Source of the DNA: Melioribacteraceae bacterium
GTDB taxonomy: Bacteria > Bacteroidota > Ignavibacteria > Ignavibacteriales > Melioribacteraceae
Assembly: GCA_027036655.1 (NCBI GenBank)
Contig: JALWEC010000286.1
Coordinates: 1-10,367 of the forward strand
Length of the DNA: 10,367 nucleotides
Direction of reading: 5' to 3'
Shown piece by piece: positions 1 through 6,949 of the stretch (position 1 is the stretch's first letter; every line of letters begins with the position of its first letter). The position numbers and the translations under genes are program-made. The notes under the pieces were generated by a model, which was not told the DNA's origin, ran no database searches, and worked only from the letters and a program-made list of their open reading frames with translations.

Positions 1-221
1 TTTTGAACAATTACGGTGATTTGTACTTCTGTCGATCGAGAGCATATTACAATTTTCAGATATGTTTATTCCTCTCTCTTTTAATTTGTTTATCATTTCA
101 TCAATAGTTAAGCTAATTTTAAGTTTTATGTTAACACTTCGATTACTACCGTCTGTCTGCCTATTACCTTTTCAAGCTCCTCGATTTTGTTTTTCCCCGG
201 CATCAGAATTCTCGCTAATTT
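1..221 (-). pseudogene. IS3-family transposase relic (end of OrfA, start of OrfB), partial
   Basis: Two short - strand reading frames look like consecutive parts of an IS3-type transposase. The first is open from about 221 and has an ATG at 201-203 and a stop at 126-128. It encodes KIEELEKVIGRQTVVIEVL, which resembles the leucine-zipper end of IS3 OrfA proteins. The second is shifted by -1, is open from 171 to the left edge, and encodes GINISENCNMLSIDRSTNHR. This resembles the start of OrfB, where a GxSISExCxxLGIxRSTYYR-like motif is usual. The N-terminal helix-turn-helix of OrfA is missing: a stop lies in frame at 222-224. The zero-frame stop before the shift also rules out a simple A-rich slippery heptamer there. 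I read it as a truncated, decaying insertion sequence. The OrfB catalytic core, if present, lies outside the window, and I saw no terminal inverted repeat. The resemblance is from memory of the family, not a search. Confidence 0.55.
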
Positions 222-333
222 TCAATTTACTGCAAAACTAAAAAAAACTTCACCTCAAATCCAATCTTATAACTAATTAGAATATAATAAGTTACGATAA
301 AACTCTTAATAAACCGGCTATTATTTTTATGGG

Positions 334-351
334 GATTTTGTTTGCAAAATC
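334..351. repeat. Perfect 7-bp inverted repeat in the mraZ leader
   Basis: GATTTTG (334-340) and CAAAATC (345-351) are perfect inverted copies around a 4-base centre TTTG. The repeat begins at the last G of the first TGGGG box and overlaps the -35 part of the candidate promoter. The stem is AT-rich and has no T-run after it, so it is unlikely to be a terminator. It could be an operator half-site pair for another regulator, or chance. Confidence 0.4.
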
Positions 352-372
352 AATAAGAAAATATTATTTTGG
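341..372 (+). promoter_or_regulatory. Candidate promoter for the dcw operon
   Basis: The sequence fits two promoter models. As a sigma-70 type site it reads TTGCAA (342-347), a 17-base spacer, then TATTTT (365-370). As a Bacteroidota-type site it reads TTTG (341-344), 20 bases, then TATTTTGG (365-372), one mismatch from the TAnnTTTG -7 consensus. Either would start transcription near 375-380, inside the tandem TGGGG boxes, so a bound MraZ could block it. In DNA this AT-rich, chance matches are common. TATAAT at 283-288 and TAAAAT at 394-399 are alternatives with weaker partner elements. Confidence 0.35.
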
Positions 373-423
373 GGAGTGGTGGGGAAAAAAGATTAAAATG
401 CAATAATATATAAGAGAGTTAAT

Positions 424-864
424 ATGTTTTTAGGAAGTTATAATTATACGGTGGACGCAAAGGGGAGAGTTGCAATTCCCGCAAAGCTGCGGAAATATGT
501 AACGCCGGAAGCAAACAATACGTTTATTGTAACTCGGGGCGCCGGAAAATATATTGATGTTTATCCGATGGACTATTGGAAAGAACTTACCGAAGAAAAA
601 CTTGACTCTCTTAATTCGTTTAATCCGAAAGATATGTTGTTCCTCAGGATGTTTCTCGAACACGCTATCGAGGAAACGCTTGACGGACAGTCAAGACTAT
701 TATTACCGAAAAGCTTAATCCAGCACGCTGAAATTGAAAAGGATGTTTTAATTCTCGGTGCAGTAAAAAAAATAGAAATTTGGAACCCGGCGGTTTACGA
801 AGCCTATATAGAGAACAGTTCGGCAAGTTATGAAGAAATTGCCGCCGAAGTTATGAAAAAGTGA
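424..864 (+). CDS. mraZ: Transcriptional regulator MraZ
   Basis: MraZ is the DNA-binding regulator that opens most dcw clusters. In E. coli it represses its own operon by binding TGGGN repeats. This 146-residue protein has the usual length and the two SpoVT-AbrB-like halves. The N-terminal half carries the DxxxR motif as DAKGR (residues 11-15) followed by VAIP. The C-terminal half carries DGQSR (87-91) followed by LLLP. The second motif has Ser where Gly is more usual. MFLGSYNYTVD at the N-terminus is typical of the family, which supports the ATG at 424. The gene lies first in the operon, 6 bases before rsmH and just downstream of TGGGG boxes, so autoregulation is likely. It presumably forms a ring-shaped oligomer on DNA, as family members do. 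Confidence 0.95.
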   Translation: MFLGSYNYTVDAKGRVAIPAKLRKYVTPEANNTFIVTRGAGKYIDVYPMDYWKELTEEKLDSLNSFNPKDMLFLRMFLEHAIEETLDGQSRLLLPKSLIQHAEIEKDVLILGAVKKIEIWNPAVYEAYIENSSASYEEIAAEVMKK

Positions 865-870
865 TTTGCG

Positions 871-1791
871 ATGAGTCCGCACAAACCGGTTTTATTAAAA
901 GAATCTATAGAGTTTTTAATACGCGACGGACACGGAATCTATTTTGACGGAACAATCGGTTTTGGCGGGCATTCGGAAAAATTCTTGGAGATGTCGGATG
1001 CGTCGTCGCGATTGATTGGCGTCGATAAAGATAAATCGGCTTTTGATTATTGTAAAAAGTTGTTTGAAAATGATTCTCGCGTCCGGCTTTACAACACGAG
1101 TTTCAGCAATATTGATTTGATTTCAAAAATCGAGTTCATTGAAAGCTTTGATGTAATTTTTGCCGATCTCGGAGTTTCTTCGTTTCAGCTCGACAGCAAA
1201 GAAGCGGGATTTACTTTTCGCGAGGACGTTCCCCTTGATCTGCGTATGAATCGCGAAGAAGGTTTGAGCGCCGCCGAGCTTTTAAACGAGTTCAACGAAA
1301 AGGAGATTGCCGATATTATCTTTAAGTACGGCGAGGAGAAAAAATCGCGGAAGATAGCGTCCAAGATTGTTGAAAGACGTAAAGTTTCGCCTATTAAATC
1401 AACTTATGATTTGCGCGAAATTGTCGCCGAGATTACTCCGGAGTTTTATTTGAACAAAAGTTTATCGAGAGTTTTTCAAGCGTTGCGGATATATGTTAAT
1501 AACGAGTTGGAAGATTTGAAAATGTTTCTTGAAAAATCCATGCCTTTATTAAAACAAGGAGGAAGAATCGGAATAATTACTTTTCACTCGTTGGAAGACA
1601 GAATTGTGAAAGAATTTTTTAAGTATGAAACGTTGGACTGTATCTGTCCGCCTGAAAGTCCGGTTTGCGTATGCGATAAACAGCAGCGATTAAAAATTAT
1701 TACGCGAAAACCTGTGGTTGCCGGCGAAAATGAATTAAAGGAAAACAGACGCGCTCGAAGCGCTAAATTAAGAGTTGCGGAAAGAGTATGA
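871..1791 (+). CDS. rsmH: 16S rRNA (cytosine(1402)-N(4))-methyltransferase RsmH (MraW)
   Basis: RsmH uses S-adenosylmethionine to methylate N4 of C1402 in the 16S rRNA decoding centre. The 306-residue length is normal. Family motifs appear in order: HKPVLL at the N-terminus (4-9), the SAM-binding DGTIGFGGHS (26-35), DLGVSSFQLD (99-108), AGFTFREDVPLDLRM (112-126), ALRIYVNNELEDL (204-216), ITFHSLEDRIVKEFF (236-250) and the C-terminal NRRARSAKLRVAE (292-304). Between the last two lies a Cys-x-Cys-x6-Cys-x-Cys cluster (C257, C259, C266, C268), a possible metal site. The start at 871 places HKPVLL at the expected spot. The stop overlaps the ftsL start by 4 bases (ATGA), so translation of the two is probably coupled. 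Confidence 0.96.
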   Translation: MSPHKPVLLKESIEFLIRDGHGIYFDGTIGFGGHSEKFLEMSDASSRLIGVDKDKSAFDYCKKLFENDSRVRLYNTSFSNIDLISKIEFIESFDVIFADLGVSSFQLDSKEAGFTFREDVPLDLRMNREEGLSAAELLNEFNEKEIADIIFKYGEEKKSRKIASKIVERRKVSPIKSTYDLREIVAEITPEFYLNKSLSRVFQALRIYVNNELEDLKMFLEKSMPLLKQGGRIGIITFHSLEDRIVKEFFKYETLDCICPPESPVCVCDKQQRLKIITRKPVVAGENELKENRRARSAKLRVAERV

Positions 1792-2114
1792 ATGAATCAA
1801 TAAAGAAAAGAACCGTAATATTTGCAGTCGTTTTTCTTTTCGCTGTTTCCGGTCTTACGCATGTGTTTAATGTGAAAATATTAGATAATCTAAGCAGAAA
1901 AAAAATCAACCTGTTGAGAAAAGATAAAAGAGTAAAAAGCGAATTGGAGGATCTTCTGATTCAAAAACAAAAGCTACTTGCTCAGTATAGAATTGAAAAA
2001 ATCGCAACCGGCGAGCTTGGTTTGGTTGCCAACAAAAAAGTTAATGAAAAAATTATTATTGACGGAAGAGAATTACGGCATATTAAAAAAATAGTTAAAA
2101 GTGAATATGAATAA
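1788..2114 (+). CDS. ftsL: FtsL-like cell division protein
   Basis: This 108-residue protein fits FtsL, the small bitopic membrane protein that, with FtsB/DivIC and FtsQ/DivIB, activates FtsW-FtsI septal synthesis. It has a short basic cytoplasmic start (NESIKKR), one membrane segment at about 9-27, and a charged, Leu-rich stretch at about 31-68 likely to form a coiled coil. RIEKIATGELGLV (68-80) follows; it resembles the RIExIAxxxLGLV ending common in FtsL. FtsL sequences diverge strongly, so the call rests on architecture, this motif, and position between rsmH and ftsI. The ATG at 1788 overlaps the rsmH stop as ATGA. The 3' end overlaps ftsI by 8 or 14 bases, depending on the ftsI start. 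Confidence 0.8.
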   Translation: MNESIKKRTVIFAVVFLFAVSGLTHVFNVKILDNLSRKKINLLRKDKRVKSELEDLLIQKQKLLAQYRIEKIATGELGLVANKKVNEKIIIDGRELRHIKKIVKSEYE

Positions 2115-4107
2115 AACTTTACTGCGTGGATTACTGATTTTCGGCGTTTTTTTCCTTTTCTACATTGTAGTTGTAGGAGAGCTTTACAAAGTTCAAGTAG
2201 TCGAGCATCAAAAGTATCTCCTTATCGCTAAGCGGCAATCAACCAAACCTATAATCGTTAAGGCGCAGAGGGGAGAAATCCTTGACCGCAACGGAGAAGT
2301 TTTAGCATATACAAAAGACGAAATTTCTTTTTACGTCGATAGAAAAATTGCCGACCCGAAAACGAGAGACTCAATCTGCACGGTCTTTTCGTCGATATTC
2401 GGTAAGAGCAAAAGTCATTATTTATCTTTACTGAAGTCCAAAGTCAAACGGCGCAATATTCTTCTTGAGGAAAAAGTGCCTCTTGCAAAAGCGACGATGC
2501 TTGATAATTACGCTTTCCGCTGCTTAATAAAACGGGAAGATAATTCCCGCGTCTATCCGTTCGGAAGCGCCGCGGCGCATATTCTCGGTTTTGTAAATAA
2601 GGAAGGAAAAGCCGTTACCGGAATAGAAAAGGAGTTCGATAAATATCTTCGCGGTAAAGACGGTCGTTTAATCAGACAGCTCGACAGCAAAAGAAGAGTT
2701 GTCGCTTTGCGCGAGGATTTGTCGCGGAAAGCCGTTAAAGGGGACGACGTTGTTCTTACGATAGATATTAACGCGCAGAAGATTTTGGAAAAAGCGCTGT
2801 CGGACGGCGTTTCCGGGTTTAAGGGTAAATCGGGAGTAGGCATAATTGAGGACCCGAATACGGGCGAGATAATTGCGATGGCTAATATCCCGAATTACGA
2901 CCCGAACCACTATAATTATTTTGATAATTACAGATTGAAAAACAGAGCGATTACCGACAGATACGAACCCGGCTCGACGATGAAATCGGTAACAATGGCG
3001 ATGCTGTTAGATAACGGGTTAGTAAAGGGAAGCGCCAAAGTTAATACGGAAAACGGCAGATACAGATTTAAAACGGTAACGATTCGAGACGACCATAAAT
3101 ATCCGTGGCTGACGGTCAAGGAAGTCCTCGAGCATTCGAGCAACATTGGGATGATTAAACTGAGCGAGAGAATCTCTCCCGAAAAATTTTATGTTTATCT
3201 GAGAAACTTCGGGTTCGGTAATGTTACCGGAATCGAACTTCCCGGGGAAACTTGCGGAATGCTGAAAAAACCGAATTCCTTCTCAGCCGTTTCAAAGCCC
3301 TTTATGTCAATCGGCTACGAAATCGCCGTAACTCCGCTGCAGGTCGCAAACGCCTATTCCGCAATAGTTAACGGCGGTAAGCTTTATCGTCCCTTTATTG
3401 TTAAAGAAGTTAAGGATAACTCCAAAATAATTTTAAGAAAACATCCCGAAATGATTCGTAAAGTAATCAGTGAAAGCACCTCAAAAATTTTGAGGTCGTG
3501 GATGACCGGAGTCGTTAAAGAAGGAACGGCGCAAGCCGCGCAGATAAAGAGCGTAACGGTCGGAGGCAAAACCGGAACTTCGCAAAAGTTAATCGGAAAG
3601 AAATATTCGCACTCGCAGTTTTATACTTCCTTTGTCGGGTTTTTCCCCGCGCAAAATCCCAAGCTGGTTTGCTACATAATGGTTGACTCCCCGCAGAAAT
3701 CAAAGTACGGCGGAACGGTAGCCGCTCCGATATTTAAAAATGTCGTTGAAGGTTTGCTTGCGCTTGACCCGACTTTGGGAACGGAAAATTCCGGAGGAGA
3801 AAGCAAAGGTTACGAGGAACTTCTCGTTAAAGTTAAAAAAGGGAAAAAGAACAGTGATGTTAAGTCGTTCGCAGATTTGCCTGAAAAGAACAGCGAGGCG
3901 CTTAATCCCAATGATAAAGGATTTTTCAAACGGAGCACAATGCCCAATTTAATCGGAATGAATAAGCGGGACGCATCGGCTGTGCTTAACGCAATGGGAG
4001 TAGATTACACTGTGAAAGGACACGGCAAAGTTGTTGCGCAGAACGTGAAAGCGGGCTTCGTTGTGAGAAAAAATTTGACCGTAAAATTGGTTTGCAAAAG
4101 TAAATGA
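2107..4107 (+). CDS. ftsI: Septal peptidoglycan D,D-transpeptidase FtsI (class B penicillin-binding protein) with PASTA domain
   Basis: FtsI crosslinks peptidoglycan at the division septum as partner of FtsW. Counting 666 residues from the ATG at 2107, there is one membrane anchor at about 6-24 and the class B dimerisation region beginning with RGEILDRNG (55-63). The transpeptidase domain follows with all three active-site motifs: STMK (catalytic Ser 290, Lys 293), SSN (344-346) and KTGT (488-491). A Lys/Ser-rich linker (about 557-606) leads to one PASTA domain (about 609-666) starting STMPNLIGM. PASTA modules in other penicillin-binding proteins contribute to peptidoglycan binding or domain stability. 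A GTG at 2101 in the same frame could add two residues. Neither start has a clear ribosome binding site, and I prefer the ATG, which overlaps the ftsL stop by 8 bases. The stop overlaps the murE start as ATGA. Context and domain layout favour FtsI over the elongation enzyme PBP2. Confidence 0.95.
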   Translation: MNKTLLRGLLIFGVFFLFYIVVVGELYKVQVVEHQKYLLIAKRQSTKPIIVKAQRGEILDRNGEVLAYTKDEISFYVDRKIADPKTRDSICTVFSSIFGKSKSHYLSLLKSKVKRRNILLEEKVPLAKATMLDNYAFRCLIKREDNSRVYPFGSAAAHILGFVNKEGKAVTGIEKEFDKYLRGKDGRLIRQLDSKRRVVALREDLSRKAVKGDDVVLTIDINAQKILEKALSDGVSGFKGKSGVGIIEDPNTGEIIAMANIPNYDPNHYNYFDNYRLKNRAITDRYEPGSTMKSVTMAMLLDNGLVKGSAKVNTENGRYRFKTVTIRDDHKYPWLTVKEVLEHSSNIGMIKLSERISPEKFYVYLRNFGFGNVTGIELPGETCGMLKKPNSFSAVSKPFMSIGYEIAVTPLQVANAYSAIVNGGKLYRPFIVKEVKDNSKIILRKHPEMIRKVISESTSKILRSWMTGVVKEGTAQAAQIKSVTVGGKTGTSQKLIGKKYSHSQFYTSFVGFFPAQNPKLVCYIMVDSPQKSKYGGTVAAPIFKNVVEGLLALDPTLGTENSGGESKGYEELLVKVKKGKKNSDVKSFADLPEKNSEALNPNDKGFFKRSTMPNLIGMNKRDASAVLNAMGVDYTVKGHGKVVAQNVKAGFVVRKNLTVKLVCKSK

Positions 4108-5573
4108 TTAAAATATCCGAAATATTAAATAATCTGAAAGTTACGCAAGCCGTCGGAACTAATCTTGACGCCGAGATAAAAAGAATTTCGGTTGACAGCA
4201 GAGAGGTTGACAACGAAACTCTCTTCATTGCGATTAAGGGATTTAACTTCGACGCTCATTCAGCGCTTCCCGACGTAATAAATAAAGGGTGTCCCGCGGT
4301 TGTAATAGAGGAAGATAATTTACCCGAAGAAATTTATTCGCATAACAATACGATTAAAATTGTCGTTCCCGATACGCGCGAAGCGCTTGCTGTTATTTCG
4401 GACTTGTTTTACGGGCGTCCGTCAACTAAAATTAATTTAATCGGAATAACGGGAACCAAAGGAAAATCAACCTCGGCATTTTATCTCAAAAATATTTTGA
4501 AAGAAGCAGGAAGAAAAAGCGGACTGATCGGGACGATAAAAAATATTGTAGGGGAAAGAGAAATCCCGACAAAACTTACGACTCCCGAATCATATACGAT
4601 TAACGGTCTTCTTTCCGAAATGATTGATGAAGGCGTTACCGATTGCGTAATGGAAGTAAGCTCGCACGCGCTTTCTCTGAAACGTGTTTACGGATTGGAT
4701 TTTGACGTTGTCGCATTTACAAATCTCGCATCCGACCATTTGGATTTTTATAAAACAAGAGAAAATTATTTTGAAGCAAAAAAGATTTTGTTCGATTCGC
4801 TGAAACCCTCCGGAATTGCGGTTGTAAACGCAGACGACGATTTTGCCGAAAAGATTGTCGCGGATTGCAAAGGTAAAATAGTCCGGTTCGGTTTTTCATC
4901 CGGCTCGGATTACAAAATAAAAAGTTTGGATTTTGATTTTAACGGTACGCGATTTACCGTTGAAATTAAAGGGGAAGAAATATTTCTTGAGACAAATTTA
5001 ATCGGTACGTTCAACGCTTATAATGCGCTTCTCGCTTTTGCATCGGCTGTGGAAAGCGGAATCCCCATAGACGCCGCCGTAAAAGGAATTAAAACCATGC
5101 CGCAGGTTCCCGGCAGATTTGAAGTTATTAAAAAAGGGGAAAAGACCGTTGTTATCGATTACGCTCACACGGCGGGAAGTTTGGAAGCGGCGTTGAAAGC
5201 GGCAAGGAAAATAGCCGGAAGCGCTATGAAAATCTTCACTGTTTTCGGAGCGGGAGGGGACAGAGATAAAACCAAACGCCCCGAAATGGGAAAAGTCGCC
5301 GAAGAGTTTTCCGATAAGATTTTTGTTACGTCGGATAATCCGCGCACCGAAAATCCCGAAGAGATAATCCGCGACGTAGTTTCCGGATTAAAAAACAAGG
5401 ATGTTTACGTTAATCCCGACAGAGAAGAGGCAATAAAATCAGCTGTTTCGGAAGCCGATGAAAATTGCGTTGTTATTATTGCGGGAAAGGGACATGAAAA
5501 TTATCAGGAAATTAACGGGGTTAGAAATCATTTTTCCGATAAAGAGATTGCGGAGAAATATTTGAACTTATGA
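4104..5573 (+). CDS. murE: UDP-N-acetylmuramoyl-L-alanyl-D-glutamate--2,6-diaminopimelate ligase MurE
   Basis: MurE adds the third amino acid of the peptidoglycan stem peptide to UDP-MurNAc-L-Ala-D-Glu, using ATP in the cytoplasm. The 489 residues show the three Mur ligase domains. The N-terminal UDP-binding part has SVDSREV (29-35). The central ATPase has P-loop GTKGKST (117-123), TTPES (159-163), EVSSHAL (184-190), NLASDHLDF (207-215) and the lysine expected to be carbamylated in YFEAKK (near 226). The C-terminal domain has VPGRFE (335-340), DYAHTAGSL (352-360) and GAGGDRDKTKRPEMG (382-396). DNPRTE (411-416) is the DNPR signature of meso-diaminopimelate-adding enzymes, as opposed to L-lysine types. 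The P-loop has Lys and Ser where GTNGKTT is the commoner form. The ATG overlaps the ftsI stop (ATGA), and the stop overlaps murF the same way. Confidence 0.96.
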   Translation: MIKISEILNNLKVTQAVGTNLDAEIKRISVDSREVDNETLFIAIKGFNFDAHSALPDVINKGCPAVVIEEDNLPEEIYSHNNTIKIVVPDTREALAVISDLFYGRPSTKINLIGITGTKGKSTSAFYLKNILKEAGRKSGLIGTIKNIVGEREIPTKLTTPESYTINGLLSEMIDEGVTDCVMEVSSHALSLKRVYGLDFDVVAFTNLASDHLDFYKTRENYFEAKKILFDSLKPSGIAVVNADDDFAEKIVADCKGKIVRFGFSSGSDYKIKSLDFDFNGTRFTVEIKGEEIFLETNLIGTFNAYNALLAFASAVESGIPIDAAVKGIKTMPQVPGRFEVIKKGEKTVVIDYAHTAGSLEAALKAARKIAGSAMKIFTVFGAGGDRDKTKRPEMGKVAEEFSDKIFVTSDNPRTENPEEIIRDVVSGLKNKDVYVNPDREEAIKSAVSEADENCVVIIAGKGHENYQEINGVRNHFSDKEIAEKYLNL

Positions 5574-6949
5574 GCAAACGACTTTTTAACATATCGGATT
5601 TATTTAATTTAACCGGCGCGGAGATTTTCAACCCCGACGCTTACAAACCGTCGTCCTCTTTTGTTATTGATTCGCGCAAGGTTAAGCCGGGCGGAATATT
5701 TGTGGCAATTAAAGGGAAACATTTTGACGGACATAATTTTGTTAGTGAAGCCGTTAAAAAAGGCGCGGCGGCAGTCGTTATAAACGAGAAAAAACTTTCC
5801 GAGTTTGACGATGTTGACGCAACCATTGTTGCCGTTAAGGATACCGTGCTTGCGTTCGGTGAATTAGCTCGGATTAAACGAGAAAAATTAAATTACAAAG
5901 TTGTTGCGATAACGGGAAGCAACGGAAAGACAACGACAAAGGATTTTACGTCGGTAATTTTGTCGGAAAGGTTTAAAGTACATTCTACAACGGCAAACAA
6001 TAATAATCACATCGGATTGCCTCTTACAATAAGCGAGGCAAAACTCTCAGATGAAGTTTTGGTTGTGGAGTTAGGAACAAATCATTTCGGGGAAATAAAA
6101 TATATCGCAGAAATTGCACAGCCCGACATAGCGCTCATTACAAATATCGGGCAGGCGCATCTTAAATTTCTTAAAGATAAAAAGAGCGTGCTTAACGAGA
6201 AGAAAACATTGGCGGACGTTACTGAAAAGAGAAACGGCAAAATTCTTCTTAACTCCGATGATAAATTATTGAAAGGATTGGTCGGGAAATATTCCCGCGT
6301 GCAAACTTTCGGATTTAAAGGAACGCCTGATATTAAAGGGGAAGTTGCAGATATTGACGCTAACGGATTTCCTAAGATAAAAATTTCGTCTTCAAGAAAA
6401 AATCTTGAGTTCAGACTTAATTTACAAGGGGAAGCTCAGATTGCAAACGTTCTAAGCTCGGTCGCAATTGCAATTACTTTGGGACTGAATAAAAAGGAAA
6501 TTCTCGCGGGATTGTCAAAATTAAAACCAACGCCGGGCAGATTTGAAGTAATTAATCTAAACGGATTTACGTTAATAAACGATACGTACAATTCAAATCC
6601 GGAATCTGTTGTCGCCGGAATAAAAAGCATAAAACGAATTAAGAGCCGGAAGAACAAGATTGTTATTCTCGGAGATATTTTTGAACTCGGAGAAAGAGCC
6701 GAAGAAATACACAGAGAATTAGGGAAGAAAATTAACAGATTGAAACCGGACGAAGTTTTGTCAATCGGTAAAATGATGAAATTTACTGATGAAGAATTAA
6801 AAGTGAAACATAAACATTTCAGAAATATTACTTCTCTTTTCGCTTATCTCAAAAAGAAAGATTTGAACGATTCGGTTGTTTTTGTTAAAGGTTCGAGAGG
6901 CATGAAAATGGAACGCGTTGTTGAATTTTTGATGGAGAAAGAGAAATAA
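5570..6949 (+). CDS. murF: UDP-N-acetylmuramoyl-tripeptide--D-alanyl-D-alanine ligase MurF
   Basis: MurF completes the cytoplasmic precursor by ligating D-Ala-D-Ala to UDP-MurNAc-tripeptide with ATP. The 459 residues are a normal length. FVIDSRKVKPGGIFVAIKG (31-49) is the N-terminal substrate-binding part. The ATPase domain has P-loop GSNGKTTTK (116-124), TANNNNHIGLPLT (141-153), ELGTNHFGEI (167-176) and ITNIGQAHL (190-198). The C-terminal domain has PGRFEVI (322-328), NDTYNSNPES (337-346), LGDIFELGE (367-375) and VKGSRGMKMERVVE (439-452). NDTYNSNP and ELGTNHFGEI separate MurF from the other Mur ligases. The start overlaps the murE stop as ATGA. The TAA stop shares its last base with the mraY start (TAATG), so downstream translation is likely coupled. 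Confidence 0.96.
   Translation: MSKRLFNISDLFNLTGAEIFNPDAYKPSSSFVIDSRKVKPGGIFVAIKGKHFDGHNFVSEAVKKGAAAVVINEKKLSEFDDVDATIVAVKDTVLAFGELARIKREKLNYKVVAITGSNGKTTTKDFTSVILSERFKVHSTTANNNNHIGLPLTISEAKLSDEVLVVELGTNHFGEIKYIAEIAQPDIALITNIGQAHLKFLKDKKSVLNEKKTLADVTEKRNGKILLNSDDKLLKGLVGKYSRVQTFGFKGTPDIKGEVADIDANGFPKIKISSSRKNLEFRLNLQGEAQIANVLSSVAIAITLGLNKKEILAGLSKLKPTPGRFEVINLNGFTLINDTYNSNPESVVAGIKSIKRIKSRKNKIVILGDIFELGERAEEIHRELGKKINRLKPDEVLSIGKMMKFTDEELKVKHKHFRNITSLFAYLKKKDLNDSVVFVKGSRGMKMERVVEFLMEKEK

Larger units (their letters stand above)
330..384 (+). promoter_or_regulatory. Putative MraZ operator: three TGGGG boxes
   Basis: TGGGG occurs at 330-334, 370-374 and 380-384. The last two are separated by exactly 5 bases (AGTGG). 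This matches the established MraZ operator pattern of TGGGN repeats spaced by 5 nt upstream of mraZ in E. coli. The first box lies 40 bases upstream of the second, close to a whole number of helical turns. The pair overlaps the expected start site of the candidate promoter and sits about 40 bases before the mraZ start, where autoregulation by MraZ would be expected. The outlying box is less certain than the tandem pair. Confidence 0.65.
222..423. other. AT-rich non-coding leader upstream of mraZ
   Basis: No credible gene is visible between the transposase relic and mraZ. The stretch is strongly AT-rich. It contains an isolated TATAAT at 283-288 without a good -35 partner, a TGGGG at 330-334, a 7-bp perfect inverted repeat at 334-351, a candidate promoter at 341-372 and a tandem TGGGG pair at 370-384. 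I see no tRNA, no riboswitch-like architecture and no hairpin followed by a T-run. The mraZ start at 424 has only a purine-rich AGAGAG (413-418 region) in front of it rather than a strong Shine-Dalgarno sequence. Confidence 0.6.

Noticed and set aside
334..370. Palindrome followed by T-rich DNA as a terminator for an upstream gene
   Set aside because: The stem is 7 bp and AT-rich, with no T-run directly after it, and no + strand gene lies upstream to be terminated.
371..384. G-rich run as a possible G-quadruplex
   Set aside because: There are only two runs of four G and one GG, so at best a weak two-tetrad structure. The MraZ box pattern explains the sequence better.
3740..3952. 70-residue + strand open frame inside ftsI
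   Set aside because: It is an alternate frame through the Lys-rich linker of ftsI, with no ribosome binding site and no recognisable domain.
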